A DNA stretch of 32,795 nt from Syntrophaceae bacterium UBA6112 (GTDB taxonomy: Bacteria > Desulfobacterota > Syntrophia > Syntrophales > UBA5619). This document shows positions 8,023-16,721 of this stretch, one piece after another (positions within the stretch are counted from its first letter, which is position 1; each line of letters opens with the position of its first letter). Made by a program: the position numbers and the translations under genes. The stretch lies in NCBI GenBank assembly GCA_002423465.1, contig DIWG01000037.1:1-32795 (forward strand), read 5' to 3'. The notes under the pieces are model-generated. The model was not told where the DNA came from. It made no database searches and saw only the letters and a program-made list of their open reading frames with translations.

Positions 8023-9066
8023 ATGATTGTAACTGCAAAATTTACTTTTTACGATGTAACTGCTTGCGGATATTTCCCTCATGGGGGCGAGGAGGCACGT
8101 TTTGGAAATCTCTCGTCCATGCTTGGTCAGTTGCAGCGCTGGGCAACTTCACCTCAGTTCGTGCTTAGGGACACATGTACATACGAGGCTGGTGAAGGAT
8201 GTGACACTTTAAGGACCTTTTGTTTTGATGTCGCCCATTGCCGTACATCTGGCGATTATCTTCTCACGACCTGGAACGAGATCCCCTCTACGGATGGAAA
8301 GACAGCAACAGTCAACGGGGGAGCGCGCGTGGGCTCCGCGCATGTTGCGCTCACGGATCTTCCCGCCGATGGCATTCCTGGATATCCGACTTATTTTTGG
8401 TTCCTTCCACCTGAGGGACTATTTGCAACCGTGACAATAAATCAGATACTAAACGGTCATCCCAACCTGGGACATTACATGAATGGGTTTCTGCGAAACT
8501 TTTCAGACCACGCCTGCAGGATGGTGAACGAGGAAGGAGTGATAGAGGTTTGTGGTTATCACCAACTGCCCACCGATCCGCCGGAAAAGCTGAATCCACG
8601 CTTCCAGTCGATTCTCCGGCGCAATCGAGCCGAAATGGACTTTATCCGTTCAAACCGTGAGGATATAAGGAAATATATACGAAAGATGAAGGTCCGGCCG
8701 CACATCGCTAGAGACACAGGATTATTGCATCAACTTTTTGAACATTTTACCGGCCTCGACCAGCACGAGACATCACCGGAACCAGTCAAGATCAGATACG
8801 AAATTACAGCAACCCCATCTGAAAGCGAGCTTGAGGCAATCATTGCAGAATGGCAGGCCTCTTGCGGTTACCCGACACGATGGGATGATGTCGGTTTCCA
8901 GTTTGCCGATGATGATCAGACAGTCCGATGGCTGAGTTATAGCCTTGCCAGATCCGATTTTGACATCGATATACCCACCGGAGGAGACGGGGTCCCATAT
9001 CAGGCGCAAGCTCTCCTTGACACCATTCAAGAAGAGCGAGATACCATCCGAGCGATAGTGAGGTAA
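8023..9066 (+). CDS. Unknown soluble protein coupled to a membrane protein
   Basis: A 347-aa protein I cannot place in a named family. It starts MIVTAKFTFYDVTACGYF, is rich in beta-type segments over the first 160 residues (GYPTYFWFLPPEGLFATVTINQ, written here as a landmark at about 124-145), then becomes helical and basic (RRNRAEMDFIRSNREDIRKY). No Walker, nuclease or transmembrane motif is visible. The start at 8023 is supported by AGGGGA 6 nt upstream, with an earlier in-frame start lacking a good site. The stop at 9066 lies 2 bp before the next start, so both proteins are almost surely made together. Its place between nuclease genes and an RloC-like ATPase suggests a defence role, perhaps as sensor for the membrane partner. 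Confidence 0.75.
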   Translation: MIVTAKFTFYDVTACGYFPHGGEEARFGNLSSMLGQLQRWATSPQFVLRDTCTYEAGEGCDTLRTFCFDVAHCRTSGDYLLTTWNEIPSTDGKTATVNGGARVGSAHVALTDLPADGIPGYPTYFWFLPPEGLFATVTINQILNGHPNLGHYMNGFLRNFSDHACRMVNEEGVIEVCGYHQLPTDPPEKLNPRFQSILRRNRAEMDFIRSNREDIRKYIRKMKVRPHIARDTGLLHQLFEHFTGLDQHETSPEPVKIRYEITATPSESELEAIIAEWQASCGYPTRWDDVGFQFADDDQTVRWLSYSLARSDFDIDIPTGGDGVPYQAQALLDTIQEERDTIRAIVR

Positions 9067-9068
9067 TC

Positions 9069-9593
9069 ATGAACCGCGTGCTTTCTTGCCTAAAGGCTGT
9101 CCTTTTCCTCCTCTGGGCTGCTCTCTGTTTCTTCTACGGGAGTAACGTACCTTATGCCGAGCAGAAAGACCTGTACGAAGCGCTGCGTAACATGTCCGCA
9201 ATCATATTCGGCATTATGGGGGCTTGGATTGCGGTTCTTCATCCGAATTTGTTGACGCATCTGATCAATCACAAGAAAATCCAAGAGAGCGACCTTCCTG
9301 ACAGCCGCCATCTAATCACGCCTATGATCTATGCTGCCTTCTCCTTGGCTGTTGTGCTCATGATCGGCATCATGAAGCCCATCGTCACGCAGTGTGCCTT
9401 CATCATGGAAAAAGCAGACGTGGTCAGAGGTCTTTCGTTTGCCGTAGTCGGCAGCCTTACCTTACTTCAGATATGGGCGTTGATTCTTTCATTCGTCCCC
9501 TATGTCCGCGTGAAGATTGCACAGGAAACGCAGATGGCGCATACGAAAAAGGTCAATGCACTCGCGGGTGATAAATCAGAACCTGAAAAGTAA
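9069..9593 (+). CDS. Small four-helix inner-membrane protein
   Basis: A 174-aa hydrophobic protein with four likely transmembrane segments at about 8-26 (KAVLFLLWAALCFFYG), 43-62 (SAIIFGIMGAWIAVLHP), 84-106 (ITPMIYAAFSLAVVLMIGIM) and 122-147 (GLSFAVVGSLTLLQIWALIL), followed by a Lys/Glu-rich cytoplasmic tail. The start lies 2 bp after the preceding stop, with GAGGT at 9060-9064 as ribosome site. No enzyme motif is seen. In phage defence, small multi-helix membrane proteins often act as pore-forming or depolarising effectors. That role here is inference from context only. It could also be a simple anchor for the soluble partner. Confidence 0.75.
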   Translation: MNRVLSCLKAVLFLLWAALCFFYGSNVPYAEQKDLYEALRNMSAIIFGIMGAWIAVLHPNLLTHLINHKKIQESDLPDSRHLITPMIYAAFSLAVVLMIGIMKPIVTQCAFIMEKADVVRGLSFAVVGSLTLLQIWALILSFVPYVRVKIAQETQMAHTKKVNALAGDKSEPEK

Positions 9594-9659
9594 TTGGTTG
9601 AAACAATCGCTCTCAATGGTTACGGATTACTGGGATTATTCTTTTTTCACTGGAAGGCA

Positions 9660-9677
9660 ATTCACAAGACTGTGAAT
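9660..9677. promoter_or_regulatory. 18-bp palindrome upstream of the ATPase gene
   Basis: ATTCACA-AGAC-TGTGAAT has perfect 7-bp arms and ends just before the ribosome site of the gene at 9691. It could be an operator or a leader hairpin, suggesting that the ATPase has its own control in the 97-bp gap after the membrane protein. Confidence 0.4.
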
Positions 9678-9690
9678 CAGGGTGGAATCA

Positions 9691-12369
9691 ATGGCAACCT
9701 TTGACGACGTGATCACATGGGCTAAAACATTGCCAGCATGGCAGGGCGACGCCGTTCGACGCTTCCTGGTAGCGTGTGACGCACCAATCAGTGCTCAGGA
9801 TTATTCGGAGATATTGACGTTAGCCAAAGCAGACATGAAGCTTACACTACCTCCGGACAATGTGAAGCCGATTCCACCCGCTGCGGGTATGTTCTCCGGA
9901 GCTCCGGCAACGACCGTCGCGGTCAAGCTGCTGTCAATCTCCGATATCCGCAATGTCAACATCATCCAACCTGGGCAAACACAGCCTTTCTCCGAAAATG
10001 GTGTGACTGTTGTGTATGGCGGTAATGGCTCAGGCAAGTCGGGCTACTCCCGGATCCTGAAACTGGCGTGCCGGGCACGCGACAAAGACGAGCGTATTCT
10101 CCCGAATGTTTTTGCAACAGCACCAGCCGGAACGCCTAGTGCGATTCTGAAAATCAAACAGGATACTGAGACAAAGGATATCCCTTGGACACAGGATAAC
10201 CCCGCAGACCCGATCCTGACCAATATAACCGTCTTCGACAGCCGCTGCGCCAGGGTCATCACGGATGACCGTAACGAGATCAGTTATCTTCCGTATGGCG
10301 CTGAAGTTTTTCAAAAATTAGCTGATGTCGTGCTGAGGATTAAGGCTGATTTAGAGGCTGAGATTACGCCGCTTTTACCGGTTCAGGACTCAGGTGTGGT
10401 AGCGGGTACTCCATCAGCTATCTTTCTTGAATCTTTGTCGGAAACAACCAAGGATGAGATCATCCAAGCCGCGATCACAAGGACACCTGTGGATGAAGAA
10501 GCATTGGCTAAGAGTGAAGAGCTGGCTCGCGCATCGGACGCAACTAAAGCAACTCAAGAAGTCGCTAGACTTGAAAGGAGCAAGAAGCGCGTCCTGGATG
10601 CAGCGAGCATGGTGTCAGGGCTCGCGACCGCTTGCGTAGATCTCACGAATCAAGAGTTCGAGAGGGTTTTAACGGAGTTGAACGCCGCGCAACTCGCACA
10701 TGAAACTGCTGTTGCCGAACGGAAGACGCCTGAACCACTGCCAGGAGTCGCGTCTACAAATCAATGGGAAATTCTTTATAAGGCAGCAAAGCAATACTCT
10801 GAGGAGATAGCCTATCCAGGCGAAGCCTTTCCAAGAACAACGGACGCTGTCTGTGTGCTTTGTCAGCAACCGCTCGGCGACGATGCAGTTGCCCGTTTTG
10901 TCCGTTTTAAGAAGTTCATGGAGGATGCCACAAGTACAGTGCTCGTGGCCAAGCGGGCTGCGCTGAAGTCGCTCCGCGAAAAGGTTGAAGAATTAGCTCC
11001 CCTGACGGGCCAGGCGCTCGATTCCATCGTCGATGAACTGGCCAGTCTGGATGTCAAGGCAGCAGATGCCCTACGGGCCTATCACGCAGCAGTTCTTGCT
11101 CGCAAAGCCGCAGCAATAGAGCTGCTTAAAGAAGGTACAGACCCAGACAAAGCGCTGACACTTCCAGATTGGCCTGAGTCAGTTGTGGCGTCACTGCAAG
11201 CAGTTGCTCAAAATCTCTCTCAAAAAGCAGCCGAAATTACAAATGCAGCAAAACCTGAAGAATACAAGAAACTCCTTACAAAAATAGCTGAACTCAAATC
11301 GCGCAAGGCTCTGAGTGCACGGAAATCCGACATAATCGCGTACGTTTCGAAAGCCCGCCGCAACGCCGTCCTGCGCCGAGCTGCTGCAACCCTTCGTACT
11401 CGTGAGATCACCAATCAAGGTAAAGCAATAATCTGCAAGAACCTAACACCAGAGCTGGTAAGAGCTTTCAAGGCAGAATTAGAAGCACTGGGCGCGATCC
11501 GGATGCCCATATCGGTAAAGCCTTGCGGAGCTACCGGCGAGACATCACACGAGATGTTGCTGGAAGGCGGAAACGCGCTTGGGCGGACGCGCATGTCTCA
11601 AATCCTTAGTGAAGGTGAAGCGCGGGCCATCGCAATAGCGGGCTTCTTGTCGGAGCTTAAGCTTGCGCCACATGCAAATGCCATCGTGCTGGATGATCCG
11701 GTGTCCTCGCTAGATCATGTGTTCACTAGAAAAATCGCTGCACGGCTCGCCAGAGAAGGGCTGAAACGACAGGTCATCATCTTCACGCACAATATTGCCT
11801 TCCTGATGGAGATAGAGGATGCGTGTATGGATCTGGCCAAGGCGGGTACCCCGGTTGCTGTCGCGGTGCATACGCTGCATCGGGGTGCTAAATCTTCCGG
11901 AATAACGGTGGATGGAGTGCCATGGCATGCAATGAAAGTCAATCAACGTGCTCACTACCTAGAGCAATTGGTTAACAAGATCAAATCATTGTATGAAGAC
12001 AAAATCGCTAAATACAACGAAAATGCGGCCCGTATCTACGGTCTGTTACGCGAAGCCTGGGAATCATGCGTTGAGGACGATTTATTTTACAATGTTGTGT
12101 GTCGGTACCGGAACAGTGTACAGACGCTTAAACTCATCCATGTCGCTATTGAAGACACTGACATCCACACCATCGATCTCAACATGACAAAGGCCAGCAC
12201 ATGGATGACGGGGCACGATAAGTCTAAGATGCTGGACGATAATCGGCCTGCGCCTGATGAATTACTCGCGGACATCAAGGCATTGCGAGATTTTTCGAAA
12301 AAGCTCATTGACCGCCGTAGGGAAACGGAGAAGCGGCGTAAGGATCTTTTAAAGCCATCATTAGCATAG
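9691..12369 (+). CDS. RloC/PrrC-like ABC ATPase with CxxC hook (candidate anticodon nuclease)
   Basis: An 892-aa AAA_13-type protein. Walker A GGNGSGKSG is at about residues 110-118. Long coiled coils flank a CVLC zinc-hook motif at about 387-390, as in Rad50/RloC. The signature-like LSEGEARAIAIAGF (about 635-648) is followed by Walker B IVLDDPVSSLD (about 665-675) and the switch His in IIFTHN. The C-terminal 120 residues hold LREAWE (about 786-791) and WMTGHDKS (about 839-846). Arg, Glu and His there could match the Arg-Glu-His triad of PrrC/RloC anticodon nucleases, but I cannot align it. RloC cuts tRNA in response to DNA damage or phage. I prefer the ATG at 9691, with AGGGTGG 5 nt upstream, over the GTG at 9682. 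It converges with the minus-strand gene, with an 8-bp gap. Confidence 0.8.
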   Translation: MATFDDVITWAKTLPAWQGDAVRRFLVACDAPISAQDYSEILTLAKADMKLTLPPDNVKPIPPAAGMFSGAPATTVAVKLLSISDIRNVNIIQPGQTQPFSENGVTVVYGGNGSGKSGYSRILKLACRARDKDERILPNVFATAPAGTPSAILKIKQDTETKDIPWTQDNPADPILTNITVFDSRCARVITDDRNEISYLPYGAEVFQKLADVVLRIKADLEAEITPLLPVQDSGVVAGTPSAIFLESLSETTKDEIIQAAITRTPVDEEALAKSEELARASDATKATQEVARLERSKKRVLDAASMVSGLATACVDLTNQEFERVLTELNAAQLAHETAVAERKTPEPLPGVASTNQWEILYKAAKQYSEEIAYPGEAFPRTTDAVCVLCQQPLGDDAVARFVRFKKFMEDATSTVLVAKRAALKSLREKVEELAPLTGQALDSIVDELASLDVKAADALRAYHAAVLARKAAAIELLKEGTDPDKALTLPDWPESVVASLQAVAQNLSQKAAEITNAAKPEEYKKLLTKIAELKSRKALSARKSDIIAYVSKARRNAVLRRAAATLRTREITNQGKAIICKNLTPELVRAFKAELEALGAIRMPISVKPCGATGETSHEMLLEGGNALGRTRMSQILSEGEARAIAIAGFLSELKLAPHANAIVLDDPVSSLDHVFTRKIAARLAREGLKRQVIIFTHNIAFLMEIEDACMDLAKAGTPVAVAVHTLHRGAKSSGITVDGVPWHAMKVNQRAHYLEQLVNKIKSLYEDKIAKYNENAARIYGLLREAWESCVEDDLFYNVVCRYRNSVQTLKLIHVAIEDTDIHTIDLNMTKASTWMTGHDKSKMLDDNRPAPDELLADIKALRDFSKKLIDRRRETEKRRKDLLKPSLA

Positions 12370-12377
12370 GCATTGGA

Positions 12378-13628
12378 TTAGTTCATCCTGTGCCCCACAT
12401 TGGCGATAAGCCTGGTGATCGTGGCCACGGCGCTGGGCTGCTTGAAGGCCCGATAGACGATTTCCATCATACGGTAATAATCCTTCGTGAACCGGTTGTA
12501 GCCAGCCTGGAGCTCCTCGACGGTCATGTTCTTCGGCCTCACGATCACCGTACCGCCCGTGTATTTCGTATAGTCGGTGCAGATGATCCGTCCCTCCCTC
12601 TCGAATTTCCGGTAGAACTCGGTCCCCGGATAAGGGATCAGGATATTGACGGCAACGCTGTCGATCTTCACCCTTTTCAGGGCCTCGATGGTCCGGTCGA
12701 ACACGTCCGGCGTGTCCGTGTCGAATCCGAAGATGATCCCCCCATCCACCAGGATGCCTCGCTCGTGGAACCGCGCGATGTTGTCCTTGAGCCGCTCGAC
12801 CTTGTTGAACCCCTTGTTCGCCTCGGAAAGAGCAGCGGCCGAGACGGACTCGACCCCTACGAAGACGCCGATACAACCCGCCTTGGCCGCCAGTGAAAGC
12901 AGCTCCTCGTTTTCCGCGAGGAGCACATGAGATTGCATGAAGAACTTCTTCCCATAGGGGATCATCGCCGTGAAAAGCTCTTTCGCGAACACTTCATCAG
13001 CCGCCAGGTTGTCGTCCAGGAAGGCAATGAGCCTGCTGCCCGCCCGATCGACGTCGGCGATGACGTGCTCGACGGGACGGGTTCGGAAGCCTAGGCCATG
13101 GACGTATCTCGTGGAGCAGAAAGCGCAGGCATGGGTACAGCCCCGAGTCGCCTCGATGGGATAGAGCGGAAAATATCGTGAGGTGTCGAGCAGGTCCAGT
13201 CTGGGCGGTTTCAACCTGGCTAGGTCAACAGGCATTTCACCCATATAGATACCTTGCATCCGCCCTGCCGCCACATCGGCGACGACCTGCGGCCACACCT
13301 CATCAGCCTCACCCACCACCACCGCATCAGCGTGTTCCAGCCCCTCCTCCGGCATAACCGAGGCGTGCATCCCGCCCAGGACCACGGGAATGTGCCACTG
13401 CCGGTAATGGTCGGCGATCTCATAGGCGCGGTAGGCCCGGAACACCTCGAAGGAGATCCCCACGAGATCGGGAGTGTCGTCCAGGCGGATCTTCTTGACC
13501 CTCTCGTCTTCGATGATGATCTCATGCCCTTCGGGTGTGGCCGCTGCTACCGCCGGCAGTGAAAGGGTCATGATCTGTGACCATTTTGAGCGGGATCTGA
13601 CCGCCGCCGATATGAGCTTTATCTTCAT
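12378..13628 (-). CDS. B12-binding-domain radical SAM protein
   Basis: A 416-aa protein. Residues about 1-130 form a cobalamin-binding-like Rossmann domain (DLVGISFEVF, PVVLGGMHASVMPEE, ADAVVVGEADEV). The radical SAM core follows, with a [4Fe-4S] site C164xxxC168xxC171 in RGCTHACAFCS, then FLDDNL and GIIFGFDTD. The C-terminus resembles the DUF4070-type extension. Enzymes of this type carry out methylations or rearrangements on lipids, cofactors or peptides; the substrate is not evident. The ATG at 13628 has GAGGTG 6-7 nt upstream. It is the last gene of a same-strand set that begins with the C11 peptidase at 18435. The gene is intact and GC-rich, unlike the ATPase gene it converges with. Confidence 0.9.
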   Translation of the reverse strand: MKIKLISAAVRSRSKWSQIMTLSLPAVAAATPEGHEIIIEDERVKKIRLDDTPDLVGISFEVFRAYRAYEIADHYRQWHIPVVLGGMHASVMPEEGLEHADAVVVGEADEVWPQVVADVAAGRMQGIYMGEMPVDLARLKPPRLDLLDTSRYFPLYPIEATRGCTHACAFCSTRYVHGLGFRTRPVEHVIADVDRAGSRLIAFLDDNLAADEVFAKELFTAMIPYGKKFFMQSHVLLAENEELLSLAAKAGCIGVFVGVESVSAAALSEANKGFNKVERLKDNIARFHERGILVDGGIIFGFDTDTPDVFDRTIEALKRVKIDSVAVNILIPYPGTEFYRKFEREGRIICTDYTKYTGGTVIVRPKNMTVEELQAGYNRFTKDYYRMMEIVYRAFKQPSAVATITRLIANVGHRMN

Positions 13629-13691
13629 GATCGCACCTCACTCAATCCTTTCTTAACCTTTGTCCTTTTGTTATTTTGCATGTATGTCGCC

Positions 13692-14636
13692 TCAATGGCC
13701 GCCTATCTCAGTTTCTTCAAGTACCGTCCTTTGGATGGTCAAGGCATTCCCCTCCGTTGCTTGACCCCACTTGATCAACCGGAGACACGGGCCGTTCTCG
13801 AAGGTGATCTCGAGCCCGGTGATGCAGAGCGAATGTACGCAGGAACCGGTGTTGTAGTAGCTTCCGTCTGGCTGGTGCTTGATCTTGATCCCGGCCGTCT
13901 TGATCTTGGATTCCAGGTAGCGTCTTTCCGACAATGAGAGATTCTCGAACACCGCTCGGTGGGTGTGGCCGGCGATGATAGCGGCGGCGCCCTGATCGTT
14001 ACGGTTTGCCCATTCGTGGAGGCGCAGGTCCACCTCGTTGCACAAGCCGGGATTGAGGGCAGCCCGGGTCGGGTCTTTGACCCCGCAGCGCTGCAGATCG
14101 GGCCAGAACTTGTGCACGAAAAACTTGCTGACGACCGCAGCCTCCCCGCTGCACTTCGGATCCGCCTGGTGGCCGTGGATGAGCAGGATGGCACCGACGG
14201 CCGCGACACCGCCACCCTCCCGTAGCCCCGTCTCCAGGATGATCCCCTCATAAATCTCAATGCCGGGGAACAATGTTCGATAAACGGTTTCATTGTCCTT
14301 CCAGTAGAGGTCATGATTCCCCCACACCTTGAGGTACCGGGTCTTCGCCGGATCCGGATCGTGGAATTTTGCAAGGAGCTCGTAGACCGACGTGTGGGTG
14401 ATGTAGATCTGATCAAAATTATCGTTCTCCCAAAGCTCCTCGGCGTCGCCCAGCTCGACATATGTAAAGCCGTTTTCGAGATAGTGTTCCAGGGCGCATC
14501 GGTAAATCAAAGAGTTCTGGGCGAAGTCGTCGGCACCAGAACCGTCGCCCCGATGCATGTCGGACAGGCAGACGAGCTTCATGCCGGGCATCAGGACCAG
14601 CCGCCGGATACGTTCAAGCTTGGGAAGGGTTTCCAT
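13692..14636 (-). CDS. Calcineurin-like metallophosphoesterase
   Basis: A 314-aa metal-dependent phosphoesterase. The five signature blocks are in order: SDMHRGDG (Asp26, His28), LGDAEELWE, WGNHDLYW, LIHGHQAD and IIAGHTHR. It resembles the UDP-2,3-diacylglucosamine hydrolase (LpxH)/DNA-repair-nuclease superfamily in which GD becomes GDAEELWE. The substrate could be a nucleotide or phospholipid and cannot be read from sequence. The ATG at 14636 is preceded by AGGAGG. It lies about 30 bp downstream of the MBL-fold gene on the same strand, so the two are probably co-transcribed. Confidence 0.88.
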   Translation of the reverse strand: METLPKLERIRRLVLMPGMKLVCLSDMHRGDGSGADDFAQNSLIYRCALEHYLENGFTYVELGDAEELWENDNFDQIYITHTSVYELLAKFHDPDPAKTRYLKVWGNHDLYWKDNETVYRTLFPGIEIYEGIILETGLREGGGVAAVGAILLIHGHQADPKCSGEAAVVSKFFVHKFWPDLQRCGVKDPTRAALNPGLCNEVDLRLHEWANRNDQGAAAIIAGHTHRAVFENLSLSERRYLESKIKTAGIKIKHQPDGSYYNTGSCVHSLCITGLEITFENGPCLRLIKWGQATEGNALTIQRTVLEETEIGGH

Positions 14637-14666
14637 ATCCTACCTCCTGCATTTCCTCGGGTGACT

Positions 14667-15521
14667 TCACCCGGACTTTCTCTCATAAGACCCCTTCCGA
14701 GTCTCACTGATACTGCCTTTACTAGAGCCATCTTGCGCGAGCGCCTCGCCAAAGCCATCGACCTTCCGGAAGGCATCCTCGGCAGACCAGATCACAGGCC
14801 CGTGACCCGGGAAAATGATTCGGACGTGGATCGTTTCCATCAGCGCCGCGAAGGACCTCCGGATCTGGCCTCCATCCCAGCAAAAACGGTTCACGTATCC
14901 CCGGCCGTCCTTCCGGCCCAGGATCAGGTCACCGGTGATGAGTTCCCCCGAGGCCTCGTTGTAGAAAACCACTGACTCTTCCGTGTGGCCAGGCGTGGCG
15001 ATCACCTCCCAGCCGCCGAAACCGATCCGAGAACGGGGCAGGCGGTTCCCTTCGAGAAACCGGATCCGGTCCGCATAGGACACGCGCTGAAGATCCCGGA
15101 AGAAAGGCAGGGGCGCACCGGCCGGACCGTCGAAAGCCAGATCGGACCATTTCCGGATGCCGAATGTGCCGCCGATCAGTGTGGGCAAGAGACCGGTGAT
15201 CCAGTTCCGCATGGGGGAGAGTGGCCGACCCGCCTTCAAATAGGCCTTCACAAGGGGATGGAACAGGACTGTCGTCTTTGGGGAGCATTTCTCCAGCAGC
15301 GCTGCGATCCCACCGATATGGTCGATGTGAAAATGGGTGGCGGCGATGATCCGGATCGCCATGAGAGAACGCTTTATCGTGTGGACACAGAAATCCTCAA
15401 CAGCCTGGGCGGCGCCGACGCTGCCGACATCGACAACCATCAGGCCATCTTTCTCATCCGTGATGAGGTACGCCTGAGCAAGACCACTGCCTGGGATTGG
15501 ATGAACCATGTCGACCCCCAT
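14667..15521 (-). CDS. Metallo-beta-lactamase-fold hydrolase
   Basis: A 284-aa MBL-fold protein. The zinc motif HFHIDH (His63, His65, Asp67, His68) is followed by downstream ligands in ATPGHTEES, the metal-bridging Asp in GELITGDLILG, and FPGHGPV near the C-terminus. This is the glyoxalase-II-like arrangement; the substrate could be a thioester, lactone or phosphodiester. Either the ATG at 15521 (GGAG 4-5 nt upstream) or the one four codons later is possible. No signal peptide is seen, so it is cytoplasmic. It is the middle gene of the minus-strand set and is followed closely by the phosphoesterase. Confidence 0.88.
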   Translation of the reverse strand: MGVDMVHPIPGSGLAQAYLITDEKDGLMVVDVGSVGAAQAVEDFCVHTIKRSLMAIRIIAATHFHIDHIGGIAALLEKCSPKTTVLFHPLVKAYLKAGRPLSPMRNWITGLLPTLIGGTFGIRKWSDLAFDGPAGAPLPFFRDLQRVSYADRIRFLEGNRLPRSRIGFGGWEVIATPGHTEESVVFYNEASGELITGDLILGRKDGRGYVNRFCWDGGQIRRSFAALMETIHVRIIFPGHGPVIWSAEDAFRKVDGFGEALAQDGSSKGSISETRKGSYERKSG

Positions 15522-15627
15522 TACACTCCAAGCGCCGCAGATTAATCTCTCAGGCGCCCGTTTTTCCTCAAAAAGTCCGATTTTCTGTTACGAATTCGCC
15601 TGCACGGTAAACCAAATTGAGTTTGTG

Positions 15628-15653
15628 CCCCCCACCCCCTACCCCCTCCCCCC
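15628..15653 (-). other. Putative G-quadruplex in the PLD-MBL intergenic region
   Basis: On the minus strand four G-runs of 6, 5, 5 and 6 are separated by only T, TA and A, a textbook quadruplex-forming pattern. It lies 14 bp downstream of the PLD-fold gene and 107 bp before the MBL gene, on the strand that would be in the mRNA. It may affect transcription or translation of the downstream genes. Confidence 0.6.
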
Positions 15654-15668
15654 GAATTTTCTCCCTTA

Positions 15669-16163
15669 CTAACCGGAGCCCTGGTGAAGGCGCTTGGCCT
15701 CGGTGGAGGTGGGAAGAACGGCCAGGTTCCAAAGGCGCTCGAACTCTGCGGCGAAAGATTGGATCAATGCTTTATTGTTCGTGAAGACGGCGCCCTCATG
15801 GTTGCGGAATTCCGATTCATTGGTGAAGTTGTAGCTGCCGGTCATCAGGAGCTTGCCATTAATGAGCATGAATTTATGGTGCAGGCAGCCGCGTTTGATC
15901 TCGATGAATCGGACCTCGATCCCTTCGCCGACGAACCACTCGTCGATGGAGTAGCTCTTCCGGGCGTTGGCCCCATCCAGGAGGATCCGGACCTTGACCC
16001 CGCGTTTCCGAGCCGCAGAGAGGGCATTGCCCAGGTATTTCGATGAGAAGGCATAGGCGGCGACGGCGATATCGCCTTTGGCCGCCTTGATCAGCTTCGA
16101 CAGCTCCTTCGAGATCCCGCCCTTCGGGGAGAAGAGGACCCGAGTTCCCGGGATTCTGCTCAT
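15669..16163 (-). CDS. Single-domain PLD-fold protein with altered HKD motif
   Basis: A 164-aa phospholipase-D-superfamily protein of the Nuc/bacterial endonuclease type, which works as a dimer with one HKD motif per chain. Visible landmarks are VAAYAFSSKYLGNAL, GVKVRILLDG and the active-site block LHHKFMLINGKLLMTGSYNF. His95 and Lys97 are present, but the Asp of HxKxxxxD is Asn102; the GSxNF segment that follows is normal. The substitution may lower activity or shift metal and substrate use. There is no signal peptide, unlike many Nuc proteins. The ATG at 16163 has AAGGAAGG about 8 nt upstream. It is in the same-strand set with HU and the C11 peptidase, but separated from HU by 157 bp with hairpins. 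Confidence 0.85.
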   Translation of the reverse strand: MSRIPGTRVLFSPKGGISKELSKLIKAAKGDIAVAAYAFSSKYLGNALSAARKRGVKVRILLDGANARKSYSIDEWFVGEGIEVRFIEIKRGCLHHKFMLINGKLLMTGSYNFTNESEFRNHEGAVFTNNKALIQSFAAEFERLWNLAVLPTSTEAKRLHQGSG

Positions 16164-16257
16164 AGTTAAGCCTTCCTTTCGTCGTCAGCCTGTCAGGAGA
16201 ATGGCAAAAAGGGGCCACTCTTCTGACAGGAGTGGGATGAAAACCCGCCAAAGGTTG

Positions 16258-16291
16258 TGCCCGCCACACCCGGAATAAGGTGTGGCGGGCA
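16258..16291 (-). terminator. Strong hairpin downstream of HU
   Basis: TGCCCGCCACACC and GGTGTGGCGGGCA are perfect 13-bp arms around an 8-nt loop, 30 bp past the HU stop. No U-run follows on the minus strand, so it may be a processing or attenuation hairpin more than a classic terminator. A further inverted repeat CCTGTCAG/CTGACAGG (16189-16196/16223-16230) lies between it and the PLD gene. Confidence 0.5.
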
Positions 16292-16320
16292 AATTGACTG
16301 TGGCTTTTCCGGATCGAGGG

Positions 16321-16698
16321 TTACTTCTTCTTCCCCTTGGCGGGCGGTTTGGTCACCTTCTTGGCTGCCGCTTTGGTCTTTTCCGGGACCTGCTCCTGTT
16401 TGCGCGGCTTCATCCCCTCCTTCCAGGACTTCGAAACCTTGAAGCCCATCCGGAAGCCCGCGGGGATGGTGATCGGCTCCTGGGTCTTGGGGTTGATCCC
16501 CTGCCGCTCCTTCGTCTTCTTGACGGTGAACGTCCCGAAGTTGACCAGATGGAGCTTCCCCGACTGCTTGAGGATGGAGAAAATCCCCTCCAGGACGGCG
16601 TTGATGACCTTCTTGGCGTTCTCCTTGGTCAGCTCCGCGGTTCCGGCCACGTTGCCGATCAGATCGTTCTTTCCGACTCTGCTTACCAATTTTGCCAT
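16321..16698 (-). CDS. HU-family DNA-binding protein with lysine-rich tail
   Basis: A 125-aa histone-like protein. Residues 1-92 are a full HU/IHF fold: GKNDLIGNVA, ELTKENAKKVINAV, LVNFGTFTVKKTKERQGINP (beta arms start) and GFRMGFKVSKSWKE, with an Asn-Pro motif at the arm tip. The usual family length is about 90 residues; here 30 more follow, a Lys/Ala/Pro-rich tail (KAAAKKVTKPP) like histone H1, which should bind DNA non-specifically. The ATG at 16698 has GGAGG about 9 nt upstream; longer in-frame starts run into the neighbouring gene. It follows the coiled-coil/TM gene by 23 bp and is probably co-transcribed. It could be a chromosomal HU paralogue or an island-borne nucleoid protein. Confidence 0.92.
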   Translation of the reverse strand: MAKLVSRVGKNDLIGNVAGTAELTKENAKKVINAVLEGIFSILKQSGKLHLVNFGTFTVKKTKERQGINPKTQEPITIPAGFRMGFKVSKSWKEGMKPRKQEQVPEKTKAAAKKVTKPPAKGKKK

Positions 16699-16721
16699 GG
16701 TTTGGTACCTCCTTTTCTGGT

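Noticed and set aside
12390..12896. 168-aa plus-strand frame
   Set aside because: It is opposite the radical SAM gene, has no family motif, and GC-rich codons create long shadow frames throughout this block.
13775..14461. 228-aa minus-strand frame
   Set aside because: It is Ser/Arg-rich and out of frame with the metallophosphoesterase, which carries all its motifs.
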